Assembly: GCA_905182165.1 (NCBI GenBank) | Contig: CAJJAK010000013.1 | Coordinates: 44,540-108,539, forward strand | From: an uncultured Paracoccaceae bacterium | GTDB taxonomy: Bacteria > Pseudomonadota > Alphaproteobacteria > Rhodobacterales > Rhodobacteraceae | Direction: 5' to 3' | DNA length: 64,000 bases | Shown: one piece after another, positions 20,190 through 31,752 of the stretch | Position numbering within the stretch: the stretch's first letter is position 1 | Layout: each line of letters opens with the position of its first letter | Made by a program: the position numbers and the translations under genes | Notes under the pieces: generated by a model | Databases searched by the model: none | The model's input: only the letters and a program-made list of their open reading frames with translations | What the model was told of the DNA's origin: nothing

Positions 20190-21137
20190 TTATTTATTAT
20201 AAAAAATAAACCCAATAAAATTCATTAGCAACTGGGCAGCCAGGATAGATGTTGATCCACTTCGATCGTAATCTGGTGCTAGTTCCAAGATCTATTCCTA
20301 TCACTTTATGTTTTTTACTTATTTCCTGAAGCATCTCTAAAACTTCATAATACAAAAAACCTCCATGGCTTGGTGTTCCTGTGCCAGGAGCAATTGATGG
20401 ACAAAAAGCGTCGATATCTATTGTTACATATACACGACCTTTTGGTGATTGCGTTCTATTGTTTTTATTGCGCCTAGTTTTCTTTGCTGTCTAACTGATA
20501 TTATATCAGACCCCATTGCTCGTGCGTCGACGTAACCCTCTCTTGCTGTTGATGAAACATTTCTTATACCAATTTGCGTTAATCCAGTAACATAGGGTTT
20601 TTCTATTGCCCGTCTCATAGGATTGCCATGTCCATATTTAACGCCGTGTCTAATATCTACAAAATCTAAATGTGCATCTATCTGAACAATATGAAAAGGA
20701 GCCTCATCACAAAATGCATTAATAATGGGAATGTTAATCGAGTGATCGCCGCCAATAATAACTGGAAGTGCCTTTGCCGCGAGTATTTTTTTTACACCAT
20801 ATTGAATGTTTTTATGTGATTGTTCTGTATCTGTATGGACAATATCAGCGTCGCCAATGTCTACTATCCTAACGTCGTCGCCTAAGTAGGTTGCATCATC
20901 TTCGTGATCATAAGCACCGCCGTGTCCAAATGAAAACAATGTAGAGGCTTCTCTTACTCCACGGGGTCCGAATCTTGCACCAGCTCTATATTGGGTGCCA
21001 AAATCGTAAGGTGCTCCCAAAATAGCTACATCTGCTTTAATCTTATCCCAATCATTTTGATAAGCTTTTTTTGCAAATGTTGAGATGCCAACGAATGGTA
21101 GGTTAAGACGACCAGATTCGTAGTTGTTATTAGTCAT
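20190..21137 (-). CDS. speB: Agmatinase/ureohydrolase family protein, frameshifted C-terminus
   Basis: Binuclear manganese ureohydrolase; in this subgroup usually called agmatinase (agmatine to putrescine plus urea), but related guanidino substrates are possible. Metal motifs: VIIGGDHSI, VQIDAHLDFVD and VTIDIDAFCPSIAPGTGTPS. Fingerprint residues RFGPRGVREAS also present. A slip near 20424 separates the DIDAF block from the main frame, and another near 20280 separates the tail (APDYDRSGSTSILAAQL). ATG 21137 is preferred to GTG 21149. Length about 315 residues, normal. Confidence 0.85.
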
Positions 21138-21298
21138 TGTTGTGCTCACTTTAAAAAGTTATTTTTTGAAATTTGATAATAATCAATACATTTACATTAT
21201 TATCCTTTAAGATAACTTTTTAAAACATTTTTATAAATATTTTTTTTGTGCTCTTTCCTTTTTATTAAAATAGTGAAAAAGGGGCTTCAAGGTTATGA

Positions 21299-22716
<1,418 letters not shown>

Positions 22717-22729
22717 TATTTAATTATTC

Positions 22730-23893
22730 ATGCAAATAAACTCCATATATCAATCAGTTATAGAAATATTAGATACGTATTTAAATGAAGCTAAAATAGA
22801 CTTTGTTTTAAGACTTAAAATTTCATTAATATTATTATTCCCGGAAAGAAAAATAAAAGATATAATTTTTGATATAATACGTCAAAAAAAATCATGCGAG
22901 CATGTAGGCGGTGGTTTCAGTGGAAGAAATCTTTTAATTGGTTATTTAAAACTTAAGGGTACTGAATTAAGCAGTGTATTTGATAACTCTAAATTTGGAC
23001 CAGAAGAGTTAACAATAAAAGAACAGAATATTAATGTTGATTTATCTAATTTATCCAATATTTACGAATTAGATTTTCCAAGTTGGCTTATTCCTATTCT
23101 GCGAAGATCATTATTAAATGAATTTAGTAATGTTGTTAAAGCCTTACGAAACAGATCTCATATACAACTTCGAGTTAATCTAAAAAAAATATCTCGACTA
23201 AATGCGATGAAAAAATTGCAAAAAAATAATATTGAATGCGAAATCAATGAATTATGCTCTACTGCATTAAATGTTTTGAATGGTGCACAACATATTTTAA
23301 CATCACCGTGTTTTGAAAACGGATTTGTTGAACTTCAAGATGCTGGCAGCCAATTAGTTTCCGAGTTAATTGAAATTAACTATAATGATAAAGTTCTAGA
23401 TATGTGCGCTGGTGCAGGTGGGAAAAGTCTTGCTATCTCCTGTGGCGCAGAGCTGGATGCAACTTATTTCGCTTGGGATATAAATTTTGATCGAATGAAA
23501 GATATCGACGCTAGATCAAAAAGGGCAGGTGTGAAAATAGAAAAAGTCATCAAACTTAGTTCAAAATCGTTTTATAATAAAATTATAATTGATGCTCCTT
23601 GTTCAGGTTCAGGTTCTTGGAGAAGAGATCCTGAAGGAAAGTGGCGCTTAGATGAAGATATATTAGATAATTATGTCAAAACTCAAAAAGAGTTAATTTT
23701 GAAAGGTCTAAAACTTTTAGCACCAAGGGGACAAATTTTATATATTACCTGTTCAATATTAGATATTGAAAACGGTAAATTGATCGATGATCTAATTTCT
23801 TCGGTACTTTCCTTAAGACTAGTAAGAAGTATATCTTTGGTACCTTCCAGTAAAAGTGATGGGTTTTATGGTGCTGTTTTGGAAAAAGTATAA
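22730..23893 (+). CDS. RsmB/NOP-family rRNA m5C methyltransferase
   Basis: SAM-dependent RNA cytosine-5 methyltransferase, 387 residues, intact. The N-terminal NusB-like/linker region is divergent. The catalytic part shows FVELQDAGSQLVSELI, VLDMCAGAGGKSLAIS (SAM motif I), IIIDAPCSGSGSWRRDPEGK (motif IV with the release cysteine) and YITCSILDIENG (motif VI with the catalytic cysteine). It probably modifies C967 of 16S rRNA. It starts 14 bases after guaB, as in other Rhodobacterales. Very AT-rich even for this window. Confidence 0.87.
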   Translation: MQINSIYQSVIEILDTYLNEAKIDFVLRLKISLILLFPERKIKDIIFDIIRQKKSCEHVGGGFSGRNLLIGYLKLKGTELSSVFDNSKFGPEELTIKEQNINVDLSNLSNIYELDFPSWLIPILRRSLLNEFSNVVKALRNRSHIQLRVNLKKISRLNAMKKLQKNNIECEINELCSTALNVLNGAQHILTSPCFENGFVELQDAGSQLVSELIEINYNDKVLDMCAGAGGKSLAISCGAELDATYFAWDINFDRMKDIDARSKRAGVKIEKVIKLSSKSFYNKIIIDAPCSGSGSWRRDPEGKWRLDEDILDNYVKTQKELILKGLKLLAPRGQILYITCSILDIENGKLIDDLISSVLSLRLVRSISLVPSSKSDGFYGAVLEKV

Positions 23894-23968
23894 CTTCCGA
23901 ACTAAGTTATTATTTTATAATTTGAGAAAAGACTTGATTTGTTCTTTGTTTGTACCCATACATAGAGA

Positions 23969-23983
23969 GAACATTACATGAAC
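23969..23983. promoter_or_regulatory. SOS (LexA) box upstream of recA
   Basis: GAAC-ATTACAT-GAAC is a perfect match to the alphaproteobacterial LexA site GAAC-N7-GAAC (reverse of GTTC-N7-GTTC). It lies 50 bases before the recA ATG, just downstream of a plausible promoter (TTGATT at 23934). A weaker half-matching copy (GTTC-N7-GTAC) is at 23941-23955. Position before recA makes a functional SOS operator very likely. Confidence 0.85.
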
Positions 23984-24032
23984 AAACCTTTGATTGAAGC
24001 TAATTAAGTGATATGAAATAAGGAGATGAATT

Positions 24033-25104
24033 ATGAGTGACATTTTAGATCTATCGGAAAGACGGAATATGGATAAACAAAAAGCATTAGATGCAGCATT
24101 AGGCCAAATAGAAAGATCTTTTGGCAAAGGATCGATAATGAAATTAGGTCAAAACAATGCTGTTATGGAGATTGAAGCGACTTCAACTGGTTCAATTGGG
24201 TTGGACATTGCACTTGGCATTGGGGGCTTACCAAAGGGCCGCGTTGTTGAGATTTATGGACCTGAATCCTCTGGAAAAACAACTTTAACACTTCACTGTA
24301 TTGCAGAAGAACAAAAAAAAGGGGGCGTTTGTGCATTTGTGGATGCTGAACATGCCCTTGATCCAAGTTATGCTAAAAAATTAGGTGTTAACTTAGACGA
24401 GTTACTAATTTCTCAGCCAGACACTGGAGAGCAGGCACTTGAGATTACGGACACTCTAATCCGCTCAGGAGCAGTGTCGATGGTAGTTGTGGATTCTGTT
24501 GCAGCACTTACTCCAAGAGCTGAAATAGAAGGTGATATGGGTGATCATCAAGTTGGTGCACAAGCGAGGCTTATGAGCCAAGCAATGCGGAAATTGACTG
24601 GATCAATTAGTAAAGCAAACACATGTTGTATCTTTTATAAACCAAATTAGAATGAAAATTGGAGTGATGTTTGGTTCTCCCGAAACCACAACTGGTGGTA
24701 ATGCATTAAAATTTTATTCTTCAGTTCGTTTAGATATTAGACGTATTGGTGCATTAAAAGATCGTGACGAAATAGTGGGCAATGCTACAAGAGTTAAGGT
24801 GGTTAAGAACAAAGTTGCTCCACCATTTAAGCAAGTGGAATTTGATATAATGTACGGTGAAGGAATTTCAAAAGCAGGTGAGCTAATTGATTTAGGAGTA
24901 AAGGCAGGAATTGTTGAAAAATCTGGATCATGGTTTTCATATGGGGACGAACGTATTGGTCAGGGTCGCGAAAATGTGAAAAATTACTTAAAGGAATTTC
25001 CAAAAACTGCAATGGAGATTGAGGATAAGATCAGAGCAGCTAATGGCCTTGATTTTGAAACAAGAAAAAATCCAAAGCCTTCTGATGAAGTGCTTGAAGG
25101 ATAA
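24033..25104 (+). CDS. recA: RecA recombinase, one frameshift
   Basis: DNA strand-exchange ATPase and LexA/SOS coprotease. ATG 24033 follows a strong AAGGAG. The core begins [20 protein letters not shown]. Walker A is GPESSGKTT, Walker [11 protein letters not shown], and [19 protein letters not shown] (the L1 region) is present. The frame slips at 24633-24636, where a run of four T should be three. The expected codons for [11 protein letters not shown] then give the L2 region [20 protein letters not shown]. The acidic C-terminus is seen. A homopolymer indel in recA strongly suggests a base-call error, not a real mutation. Confidence 0.97.
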
Positions 25105-25116
25105 TAAATTAAACTA

Positions 25117-25150
25117 ACTTGTTAAATGACTTGAAGGTCATTTAACAAGT
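25117..25150. terminator. Strong hairpin between convergent recA and emrE
   Basis: A perfect 14-base stem (ACTTGTTAAATGAC / GTCATTTAACAAGT) with a 6-base loop lies between the recA stop (25104) and the stop of the opposing gene (25165). No long T-run follows on either strand. It probably terminates both transcripts and protects 3' ends. Confidence 0.75.
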
Positions 25151-25164
25151 ATTTGGTTTTAAAA

Positions 25165-25503
25165 TTATGATAATGTTGCTGTTGTTGAAAAAAGATGGAT
25201 TATTATTATTCCCAAGATTATTAATACTAATCCTAAAATTGCCCACAAATCGATAGGTTGTTTATAATAGAATACACTTATAGCCGTTATAAAAACGATT
25301 CCTAACCCAGACCAAAAAGCATAAACGATTCCTAATGGCATGTATTTCAAAGTTAGTGTCATCATATAAATGGCTCCACCTAATCCAATCGCTGTAAACA
25401 CAGATGGCCAAAATTTGGTAAATTGTTGAGAAGACTGCATTGCGGTTGTTCCAAAACACTCTAATACTACTGCAATTAGTAGGTATAAATGATATTTCTG
25501 CAT
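25165..25503 (-). CDS. emrE: Small multidrug resistance (SMR) transporter
   Basis: 112-residue inner-membrane protein with four hydrophobic helices. The family glutamate equivalent to EmrE Glu14 is in AVVLECFGTTAMQSS at residue 15. Other landmarks are GLGGAIYMMTLTLKYMPLGI and YAFWSGLGIVFI. It exchanges protons for quaternary ammonium or other cations as a dual-topology dimer. SMR members also export guanidinium, so the drug label is tentative. Intact. The 224 bases upstream are shared with the divergent icd gene and hold no obvious motif. Confidence 0.88.
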   Translation of the reverse strand: MQKYHLYLLIAVVLECFGTTAMQSSQQFTKFWPSVFTAIGLGGAIYMMTLTLKYMPLGIVYAFWSGLGIVFITAISVFYYKQPIDLWAILGLVLIILGIIIIHLFSTTATLS

Positions 25504-25727
25504 TATTTCTTTCCTGTATTCGTTGGTCCTTAATCTACCTAATAGTAAGAATTTATTTTAAATTAATACAAAGATTATAATTTAATATGATAAAAAGACG
25601 AATTGAAAATATTTTTATTTTAACGTATGAGGATTTATTAATTAGTGTTTCATTAATTTATCTTTGTTGGATCTTTTTTTGAAATTTGTTATTACCAAAT
25701 ATTAGTCTTTTTACAGGTTTGATCATT

Positions 25728-27969
25728 ATGACTTCAGAAACATTACCAGATATTATATACACAATCGTGGATGAGGCTCCAGAACTGGCCAGTGCGTCTC
25801 TATTGCCGATTATAAGGGGTTTCAGTAGAGTGGCTGGCTTAACTGTAGGCACTAAGGATATTTCCTTGGCTGGAAGATTATTGGCTGCATTTCCTGAATA
25901 TCTTAAAGAAGATCAACGAAAAACAGATGATTTGGCTGTCCTGAGCAAAGTTGTGCTTAATTCAAGTGCTAATATTATTAAATTACCCAATGTTTCAGCT
26001 TCAGTACCCCAATTAACTGCAGCTATTATTGAATTACAACACCAAGGCTATAACCTACCACAATATCAAATCCATTAAATAAAAAAGATACTGACATTCG
26101 TAATCGATACGACGCGTTAAAGGGCTCCGCTGTTAACCCAGTGTTAAGAGAAGGAAATTCTGATCGGAGAGCAGCTAAGGCTGTTAAACGGTATGCAATG
26201 AGTAATCCGCATTCAATGGGTAAGTGGGAGCCTTCTTCAAAGACACGTGTATCTTTCATGAAAGGCAGTGATTTTTATTTTAATGAAAAATCATCTACAA
26301 TATTACAACAACATAGTGGAAAAGCTCAAATTATTTTTGAAGATTTAAATGGTCTTAAAGTAGTATTGAAGGATAGTTTTGCAGTACATGAAGGATCTGT
26401 CGTTGACGCTACATTTATGGATGTCATTGAATTGCGTCAATTTTTTAAAGATCAAATTGAGTTAACAAAAGATCTTAGTGTACTTTTCTCTCTTCATTTA
26501 AAAGCAACAATGATGAAGGTTTCTGATCCAATTATTTTTGGACATGCCTTATCAGTTTTTTTTGAAGAAGTTTTTCAAAAACACGCTGAAAATCTGAAGT
26601 TGGCCGGGGTTAACCCAAACTCAGGGCTTGGTGAGGTTTTAAAGTGTGTTGAAGGAAAAACTGAAATAACTGACCATTTTAAGCGTGTTATTTCTTCCCA
26701 ACCTGAACTTTATATGGTGGACAGTGATCGTGGGATTACAAATCTTCATGTTCCGTCTGATGTGATTATAGATGCATCTATGCCTGCAATAATTCGGGCT
26801 GGTGGCAAAGGGTGGGGAGCAGATGGGCAATCTAAAGATACAAATTGTGTAATACCCGATAGTAGTTATGCAACTATTTATGATGAGACAATCAAATATT
26901 TTATAGAAACTGGTGAACTCGATCCTACCACTGCTGGTTCGGTTGATAATGTTGGCTTGATGGCTCAAAAGGCTGAAGAATATGGATCACATCCAACTAC
27001 ATTTGAAATGCAAATGCCTGGAACTGTTAAGATTATTTTAGAGTCTGGAGCCGTGTTACATGAACATAATGTAAGAAAGGGTGATGTATGGCGATCATCA
27101 TCATCGAGAAAAGCACCGATAGAGGATTGGGTAAATTTAGGTATTGAACGTCAACGCATTACTGGTTCAGCTGCAATTTTTTGGTTAGATAAAAAAAGCG
27201 CCCATGACGCACAATTGATAAATTATGTTTCTTCGATATTGGATGCTAAGGGTTTGTCAGATAAATTTCAAATTTTATCTCCACGCAAAGCCACCAGGGT
27301 ATCTTTAGAGACTATTCGTAAAGGTGAAAATATCATTGCTGTAACAGGAAATGTGTTAAGAGATTATTTAACTGATTTATTTCCAATTTTAGAATTGGGC
27401 ACTTCTGCCAAAATGCTATCTATTGTGCCACTTATGAATGGTGGAGGTTTGTTCGAAACTGGTGCGGGTGGTTCTGCACCAAAGCATGTCCAACAATTTG
27501 AAGAAAACCATTGCGTTGGGACTCTCTGGGAGAGTTTTGTGCACTGGGTCTCGCTAAAGATCATTTTCAGATAAGGAAAACAATACAAAAGCCAGTGTTA
27601 GGGGAAGCATGTAGATCATGGCCACGACAGGCAGTTTTAGATTATAACAAATCACCGATGCGTAAAGTTGGACAGTTAGATAACAGAAGTAGTCATTTTT
27701 ATTTTGCTTTATATTGGTCAGATGCACTTGCGAAACAAAATTCAGACCCTGATTTATCGTCATATTTTTCACCTGTAGCAAAAGAATTAAAAGAAAAGGA
27801 GAGTATCATTTTAAATGAATTAAACTCTTCTCAAGGTGCTAAAGTTGATTTATCTGGATACTATCATCCCGATCCAATTAAGGTATCAAATATAATGCGT
27901 CCCAGCAAAACTTTTAATAAGATTATTGATACTTTAAATTCTTGTTCCTATCTATTAACGTTTAAGTAA
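25728..27969 (+). CDS. icd: NADP isocitrate dehydrogenase, monomeric type, two frameshifts
   Basis: Oxidative decarboxylation of isocitrate to 2-oxoglutarate in the TCA cycle. This is the large (about 745-residue) monomeric isozyme, not the short homodimeric one. It starts ATG 25728: [20 protein letters not shown]. Slips occur near 26075 and 27530. Clear family blocks: [92 protein letters not shown] and [15 protein letters not shown]. Sole gene of its transcript as far as can be seen. The breaks are of the same type as elsewhere in the window. Confidence 0.95.
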
Positions 27970-28006
27970 TACTTGCTGTAAAAGTATATAGGTCTTATAT
28001 TAAATT

Positions 28007-28954
28007 ATGGAAAAAATACTAAGACAAAATGTTCGTCACCCAGAGAAGGTAAATAAACCGGACACTCCAATATTGCGTAAACCTAATTGGATAAGGGTTA
28101 AGGCACCTAACTCAGAGGGTTATAAAGCTACTAAGAAAATTTTAAAAAATAATAACTTGGTCACTGTATGTGAAGAAGCCAATTGTCCTAACGTTGGAGA
28201 GTGCTGGTCCCAGGGACATGCGACTATGATGATTATGGGTGATATTTGCACTCGTGGGTGCTCTTTTTGTAATATTGCCACTGGTAAACCAAATGATTTA
28301 GATACTTTCGAGCCTGGGCGCGTAGCTTTTGCTGTCTCAAAATTAAGATTGAATCATGTTGTGATAACTTCAGTTGATAGAGATGATTTGACTGATGGCG
28401 GTTCAGAACATTTTGTTAAAACGATCCGTGCTATTAGAAAAAGATCGCCAAACACAACTATAGAAATATTAACTCCAGATTTTTTAAGAAAGGAGGATGA
28501 TGCTTTAAAAGCAATTGTTCAAGCTAAGCCAGATGTTTTTAATCATAATGTAGAGACTGTTCCTGGATTGTATCCGACTGTAAGGCCTGGCGCGCGATAT
28601 TTCCACTCATTAAGGCTCTTACAACGAGTGAAAGATATTGATCCGACCATGTTTACTAAATCTGGTATTATGGTTGGACTTGGCGAAACTCGGCAAGAAG
28701 TCAATCAAGTTATGGATGATATGCGCTCGGCAAACATTGATTTTTTAACTATTGGACAATATCTCCAACCCACACCAAAACACCATGCTGTAAAAGACTT
28801 CATTAAGCCTGAAGAGTTTGAAAGTTATCGTAAAGCGGCTGTTGGAAAAGGTTTTTTAATGATTTCATCAAGTCCATTAACTAGATCAAGTTACCATGCT
28901 GGTGATGATTTCAAACTACTGAGAGCTGCGCGATTGGCAAAACTAAAAGCCTAA
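28007..28954 (+). CDS. lipA: Lipoyl synthase
   Basis: Radical SAM enzyme inserting two sulfurs into octanoyl-protein to make lipoyl cofactor. 315 residues, intact. The auxiliary-cluster cysteines are in [12 protein letters not shown] (C-x4-C-x5-C). The radical SAM cluster is [10 protein letters not shown] (C-x3-C-x2-C). The conserved C-terminal [10 protein letters not shown] carries the cluster serine. GIMVGLGE and ILTPDFL also match. The stop is one base from the stop of the convergent hpt gene. The RatA/Coq10-like gene just beyond hpt is a common alphaproteobacterial neighbour of lipA. Confidence 0.97.
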   Translation: MEKILRQNVRHPEKVNKPDTPILRKPNWIRVKAPNSEGYKATKKILKNNNLVTVCEEANCPNVGECWSQGHATMMIMGDICTRGCSFCNIATGKPNDLDTFEPGRVAFAVSKLRLNHVVITSVDRDDLTDGGSEHFVKTIRAIRKRSPNTTIEILTPDFLRKEDDALKAIVQAKPDVFNHNVETVPGLYPTVRPGARYFHSLRLLQRVKDIDPTMFTKSGIMVGLGETRQEVNQVMDDMRSANIDFLTIGQYLQPTPKHHAVKDFIKPEEFESYRKAAVGKGFLMISSSPLTRSSYHAGDDFKLLRAARLAKLKA

Positions 28955-28955
28955 T

Positions 28956-29495
28956 CTATTCAGTAAATTTTACCTTACCTATATGCGGTAAGTTCCTGTT
29001 TCGTTGTGCATAATCAATTCCATATCCAACAATAAATTCATCTGGAATTTCAAACCCAATCCATGTTGCCTTTATATCGACCTCTCGGCGGGATGGTTTG
29101 TCCAACAATGCACAAACCTCGATTCTCTTTGGGCTTCTAGTTCGCAAAAGTTTTAAAACATGGTTAATAGTGTGCCCAGTATCTACAATGTCTTCCACAA
29201 CCAGCACATCTCGATTTTTAATTTCTCCACGTAAGTCCTTCAATATTCTTACTTCTTTTGAACTTTCTGTGGAGTTTCCATAACTGGATGCTTCAAGAAA
29301 ATCGACTTCTACTGGTAAATCTAATTCGCGAACTAAATCAGCTATAAAGACGAATGAGCCTCTAAGGAGCCCTACGACAATTAATTTATCTGTCCCAGAG
29401 AATGCTAATGAAATTTCAGAAGCTAATCCTTCAACTCGCGCTGCAATCGACTTCGCCGATATCATTTGCTCTATGGTATAATTTGAATGATTCAT
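28956..29495 (-). CDS. hpt: Hypoxanthine phosphoribosyltransferase
   Basis: Purine salvage: hypoxanthine or guanine plus PRPP to IMP or GMP. About 179 residues, intact. The PRPP-binding loop is [34 protein letters not shown] and [10 protein letters not shown] also fit the type I PRTase fold. ATG 29495 (MNHSNYT) has an AAGGGGG ribosome site, so I prefer it to the TTG at 29510. It is divergent from the RatA/Coq10 gene. Confidence 0.94.
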   Translation of the reverse strand: MNHSNYTIEQMISAKSIAARVEGLASEISLAFSGTDKLIVVGLLRGSFVFIADLVRELDLPVEVDFLEASSYGNSTESSKEVRILKDLRGEIKNRDVLVVEDIVDTGHTINHVLKLLRTRSPKRIEVCALLDKPSRREVDIKATWIGFEIPDEFIVGYGIDYAQRNRNLPHIGKVKFTE

Positions 29496-29584
29496 ATTGC
29501 CCCCTTGCAATCCTGTGTTACTTTAGAAAAAAGCAAAGCAAATGTCACAATAAAAATTAACTTATAGAAATATTGCAACCATTT

Positions 29585-30034
29585 ATGCCAAAACATTTCG
29601 AAAATAAAGTTATGCCATATACTGCAGACCAGATGTTTGACTTAGTATCTGACATTGAAAACTATGCAAGTTTTCTCCCTTGGTGTGCGGGTGCACGAAT
29701 TAAAACTGAGAATGAAGTTGAAAATAAAATAGTTATAACTGCAGATTTAATTATTTCTTTTAAAGCATTTAGAGAAAAATTTACTTCAGAGGTCACATTG
29801 GTTTCTGAAAATCATGAGGTTTTAGTTAGGTATTTAGATGGCCCTTTTAAATATTTGGTTAATAATTGGAAATTTACTGATTTAGAGCCTGGGCGCTGTA
29901 ATGCTGAGTTTATGGTGGACTTTGAATTTAAGTCGAAAATTCTTCAAGGTTTGATAGGTGTCGTGTTTAATCAAGCAATGCTAAAAATTGTTAGAGCGTT
30001 TGAAATTCAAGCAGCTACTTTGTACGACAAATAG
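29585..30034 (+). CDS. RatA/Coq10-type START-domain protein
   Basis: 149-residue START/polyketide-cyclase fold protein: MPYTADQMFDLVSDIENYAS, FLPWCAGARI, TADLIISFKAFREKFTSEV, YLDGPFKYLVNNWKF. In alphaproteobacteria this family is the likely ubiquinone-binding Coq10 equivalent; the RatA toxin name comes from E. coli. ATG 29585 chosen over TTG 29573. It converges with the mttB-family gene, 13 bases apart. Intact. Confidence 0.85.
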   Translation: MPKHFENKVMPYTADQMFDLVSDIENYASFLPWCAGARIKTENEVENKIVITADLIISFKAFREKFTSEVTLVSENHEVLVRYLDGPFKYLVNNWKFTDLEPGRCNAEFMVDFEFKSKILQGLIGVVFNQAMLKIVRAFEIQAATLYDK

Positions 30035-30047
30035 CTATGCAATAAAA

Positions 30048-31592
30048 TTAAAAGTCTGTGGCTACACCACCTTCTTTTTTTCTTTTTATTACGAATTCTT
30101 TTAGTTTTTCTTTTACCTCTGTTTTAATGGGAGGTGGAGTAAACTCTGCTAGAATATTTTTATATATTTTGTGTGCTCGTTCGGCTGTCCAAGTTGCTCC
30201 ATTTAGTTCCCATGCTTCATAATTACTCCAATCACTTGCTATTGGGCTGTAAAAGGCGGTCTCATAACGTTCTTGAGTATGTTCTACACCAAAGTAGTGC
30301 CCATTTGGTCCAACCGCTTTTATTGCATCAATTGCAATATCCTCAGGTCTTGTTTTAATCAAATCATCATCACAATAACGTTGAATCATCTGTATAATTT
30401 CACAATCCATCACTAGTTTTTCTGGAGATGCTATGAGCCCACCTTCTAACCAACCTGCGGCGTGGTAAACTAAATTTGTTCCTGAATGCACAGCAGACCA
30501 TAAAGAATTTGATGTTTCCCACATTGCCTGACCATCAGGTACATTTGCAGTGCAAACTCCTGAGGATCTCATGGGTATTTTATAAAACCTGGCCATTTGA
30601 CCTGTAATTTGCGTGGCTCGCATATACTCAGGCGTACCAAATGCAGGTGCTCCTGTTTTCATATCAACGTTGGAAGTGAATGTTCCAATCATTACGGGGC
30701 AACCGGGATTCACAACCTGTAATAAAACTAGTGCTGCCAAACCTTCTGCAATAGATAAAGTTACTGCGCCAGTCATCGTGACAGGAGCCATTGCTCCCGC
30801 TAATGTAAATGGTGTAACTACGACTACTTGATTTCTGCGAGCGTGTATCATAGCTCCCTCAAGCATAGGAAAGTCATGTTTTAGTGGAGATACAGAATTT
30901 ATATTAGTATACATACGAGGTTTAGCATTAAATTCCTCATTTGTAAGATCACCAGCGATGCGAACCATTTCCATAACGTCCTCTACACGCTCTTTTCCAA
31001 GGGAATATGCATGAACAACTTTGTCGGTTAAGGTTAATTTTTCATAAAGACAATCTAAGTGCCGTACAGACGGGTGAATATCTATAGGTTCTACTGGGTA
31101 CCCAGCGCAACCATGTAGACAATTGAAATATTGTGTTAGTTTAACTAAGTCTTTAAAGCTTTCAAAATCTCCAGGCCGCTTTCCTTTTTCTAAATCCCAA
31201 ACATTTGGTGGGGAACTAACATTTAAAAACGCCATATTCCTCCCCCCTAGTGGAACCTTACGATCAACGTTTCTTGGTGTTATCTCAAATGTTTCAGGGG
31301 CATATTTCATCATTTCCATAACAAAATCTCGACCCATCTTTACGTTTTGGTCAACTACGGTACATCCAGCATCTTTCATAATCTTTAATGCCTCAGGATT
31401 TAAAAATTCGATTCCAATTTCTTCTAAAATTTGCATTGCGCCATTATGAATACTCATAACACCTTCATGGTCTAATGGTTCTATTGGTGGATCAATTAAT
31501 TTGGGAATCTTCCAGGGCATTTGATCGATTGCTTTAGCGCTAGAACGACGAGTGTTGCCACTCCTACCACCAGATCTTTGTCGTTTTTCCAT
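30048..31592 (-). CDS. MttB-superfamily (trimethylamine methyltransferase-like) protein
   Basis: 514-residue corrinoid-protein methyltransferase of the MttB/MtgB superfamily: LDHEGVMSIHNGAMQILEEI, HLDCLYEKLTLTDKVVHAYS, FTLAGAMAPVTMTGAVTLSI and YHAAGWLEGGLIASPEKLV. The frame is continuous with no internal TAG, so it is a non-pyrrolysine member. Such members demethylate glycine betaine, proline betaine, carnitine and similar quaternary amines, not trimethylamine. Residues 5-20 are Arg/Gly/Ser-rich. It stands alone about 13 kb from the MtgA/MTHFR/PF13769 operon that would process its methyl group. The substrate is unknown. Confidence 0.85.
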   Translation of the reverse strand: MEKRQRSGGRSGNTRRSSAKAIDQMPWKIPKLIDPPIEPLDHEGVMSIHNGAMQILEEIGIEFLNPEALKIMKDAGCTVVDQNVKMGRDFVMEMMKYAPETFEITPRNVDRKVPLGGRNMAFLNVSSPPNVWDLEKGKRPGDFESFKDLVKLTQYFNCLHGCAGYPVEPIDIHPSVRHLDCLYEKLTLTDKVVHAYSLGKERVEDVMEMVRIAGDLTNEEFNAKPRMYTNINSVSPLKHDFPMLEGAMIHARRNQVVVVTPFTLAGAMAPVTMTGAVTLSIAEGLAALVLLQVVNPGCPVMIGTFTSNVDMKTGAPAFGTPEYMRATQITGQMARFYKIPMRSSGVCTANVPDGQAMWETSNSLWSAVHSGTNLVYHAAGWLEGGLIASPEKLVMDCEIIQMIQRYCDDDLIKTRPEDIAIDAIKAVGPNGHYFGVEHTQERYETAFYSPIASDWSNYEAWELNGATWTAERAHKIYKNILAEFTPPPIKTEVKEKLKEFVIKRKKEGGVATDF

Positions 31593-31677
31593 CTTATTAA
31601 TCCCGTCTACACCGCTAAATTTATTTTAGTCAGCTTAAGCATCCGTTGTCCATATTGAACAACTTCGCTCAAGATGT

Positions 31678-31752
31678 ATTTATGGTCAAAATCGTAAGAA
31701 TTAAAAAAATTAAATGTAAATTTATATGTAAAATATCCTTCTGACCATAAAT
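31678..31752. repeat. Separated 11-base inverted repeat downstream of the gph-like gene
   Basis: ATTTATGGTCA (31678-31688) and TGACCATAAAT (31742-31752) are perfect inverted copies flanking a 53-base AT-rich spacer between the HAD phosphatase stop and the mttB-family gene (both minus strand). It could be a paired operator for the mttB-type gene, a processing stem, or chance. Confidence 0.4.

Noticed and set aside
24633..24660. Programmed frameshift in recA
   Set aside because: There is no slippery heptamer with a stimulator, recA is not known to use frameshifting, and similar slips occur in dozens of unrelated genes here.
30048..31592. Pyrrolysine-containing trimethylamine methyltransferase
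   Set aside because: The frame is continuous with no internal TAG, so it belongs to the non-pyrrolysine MttB branch.
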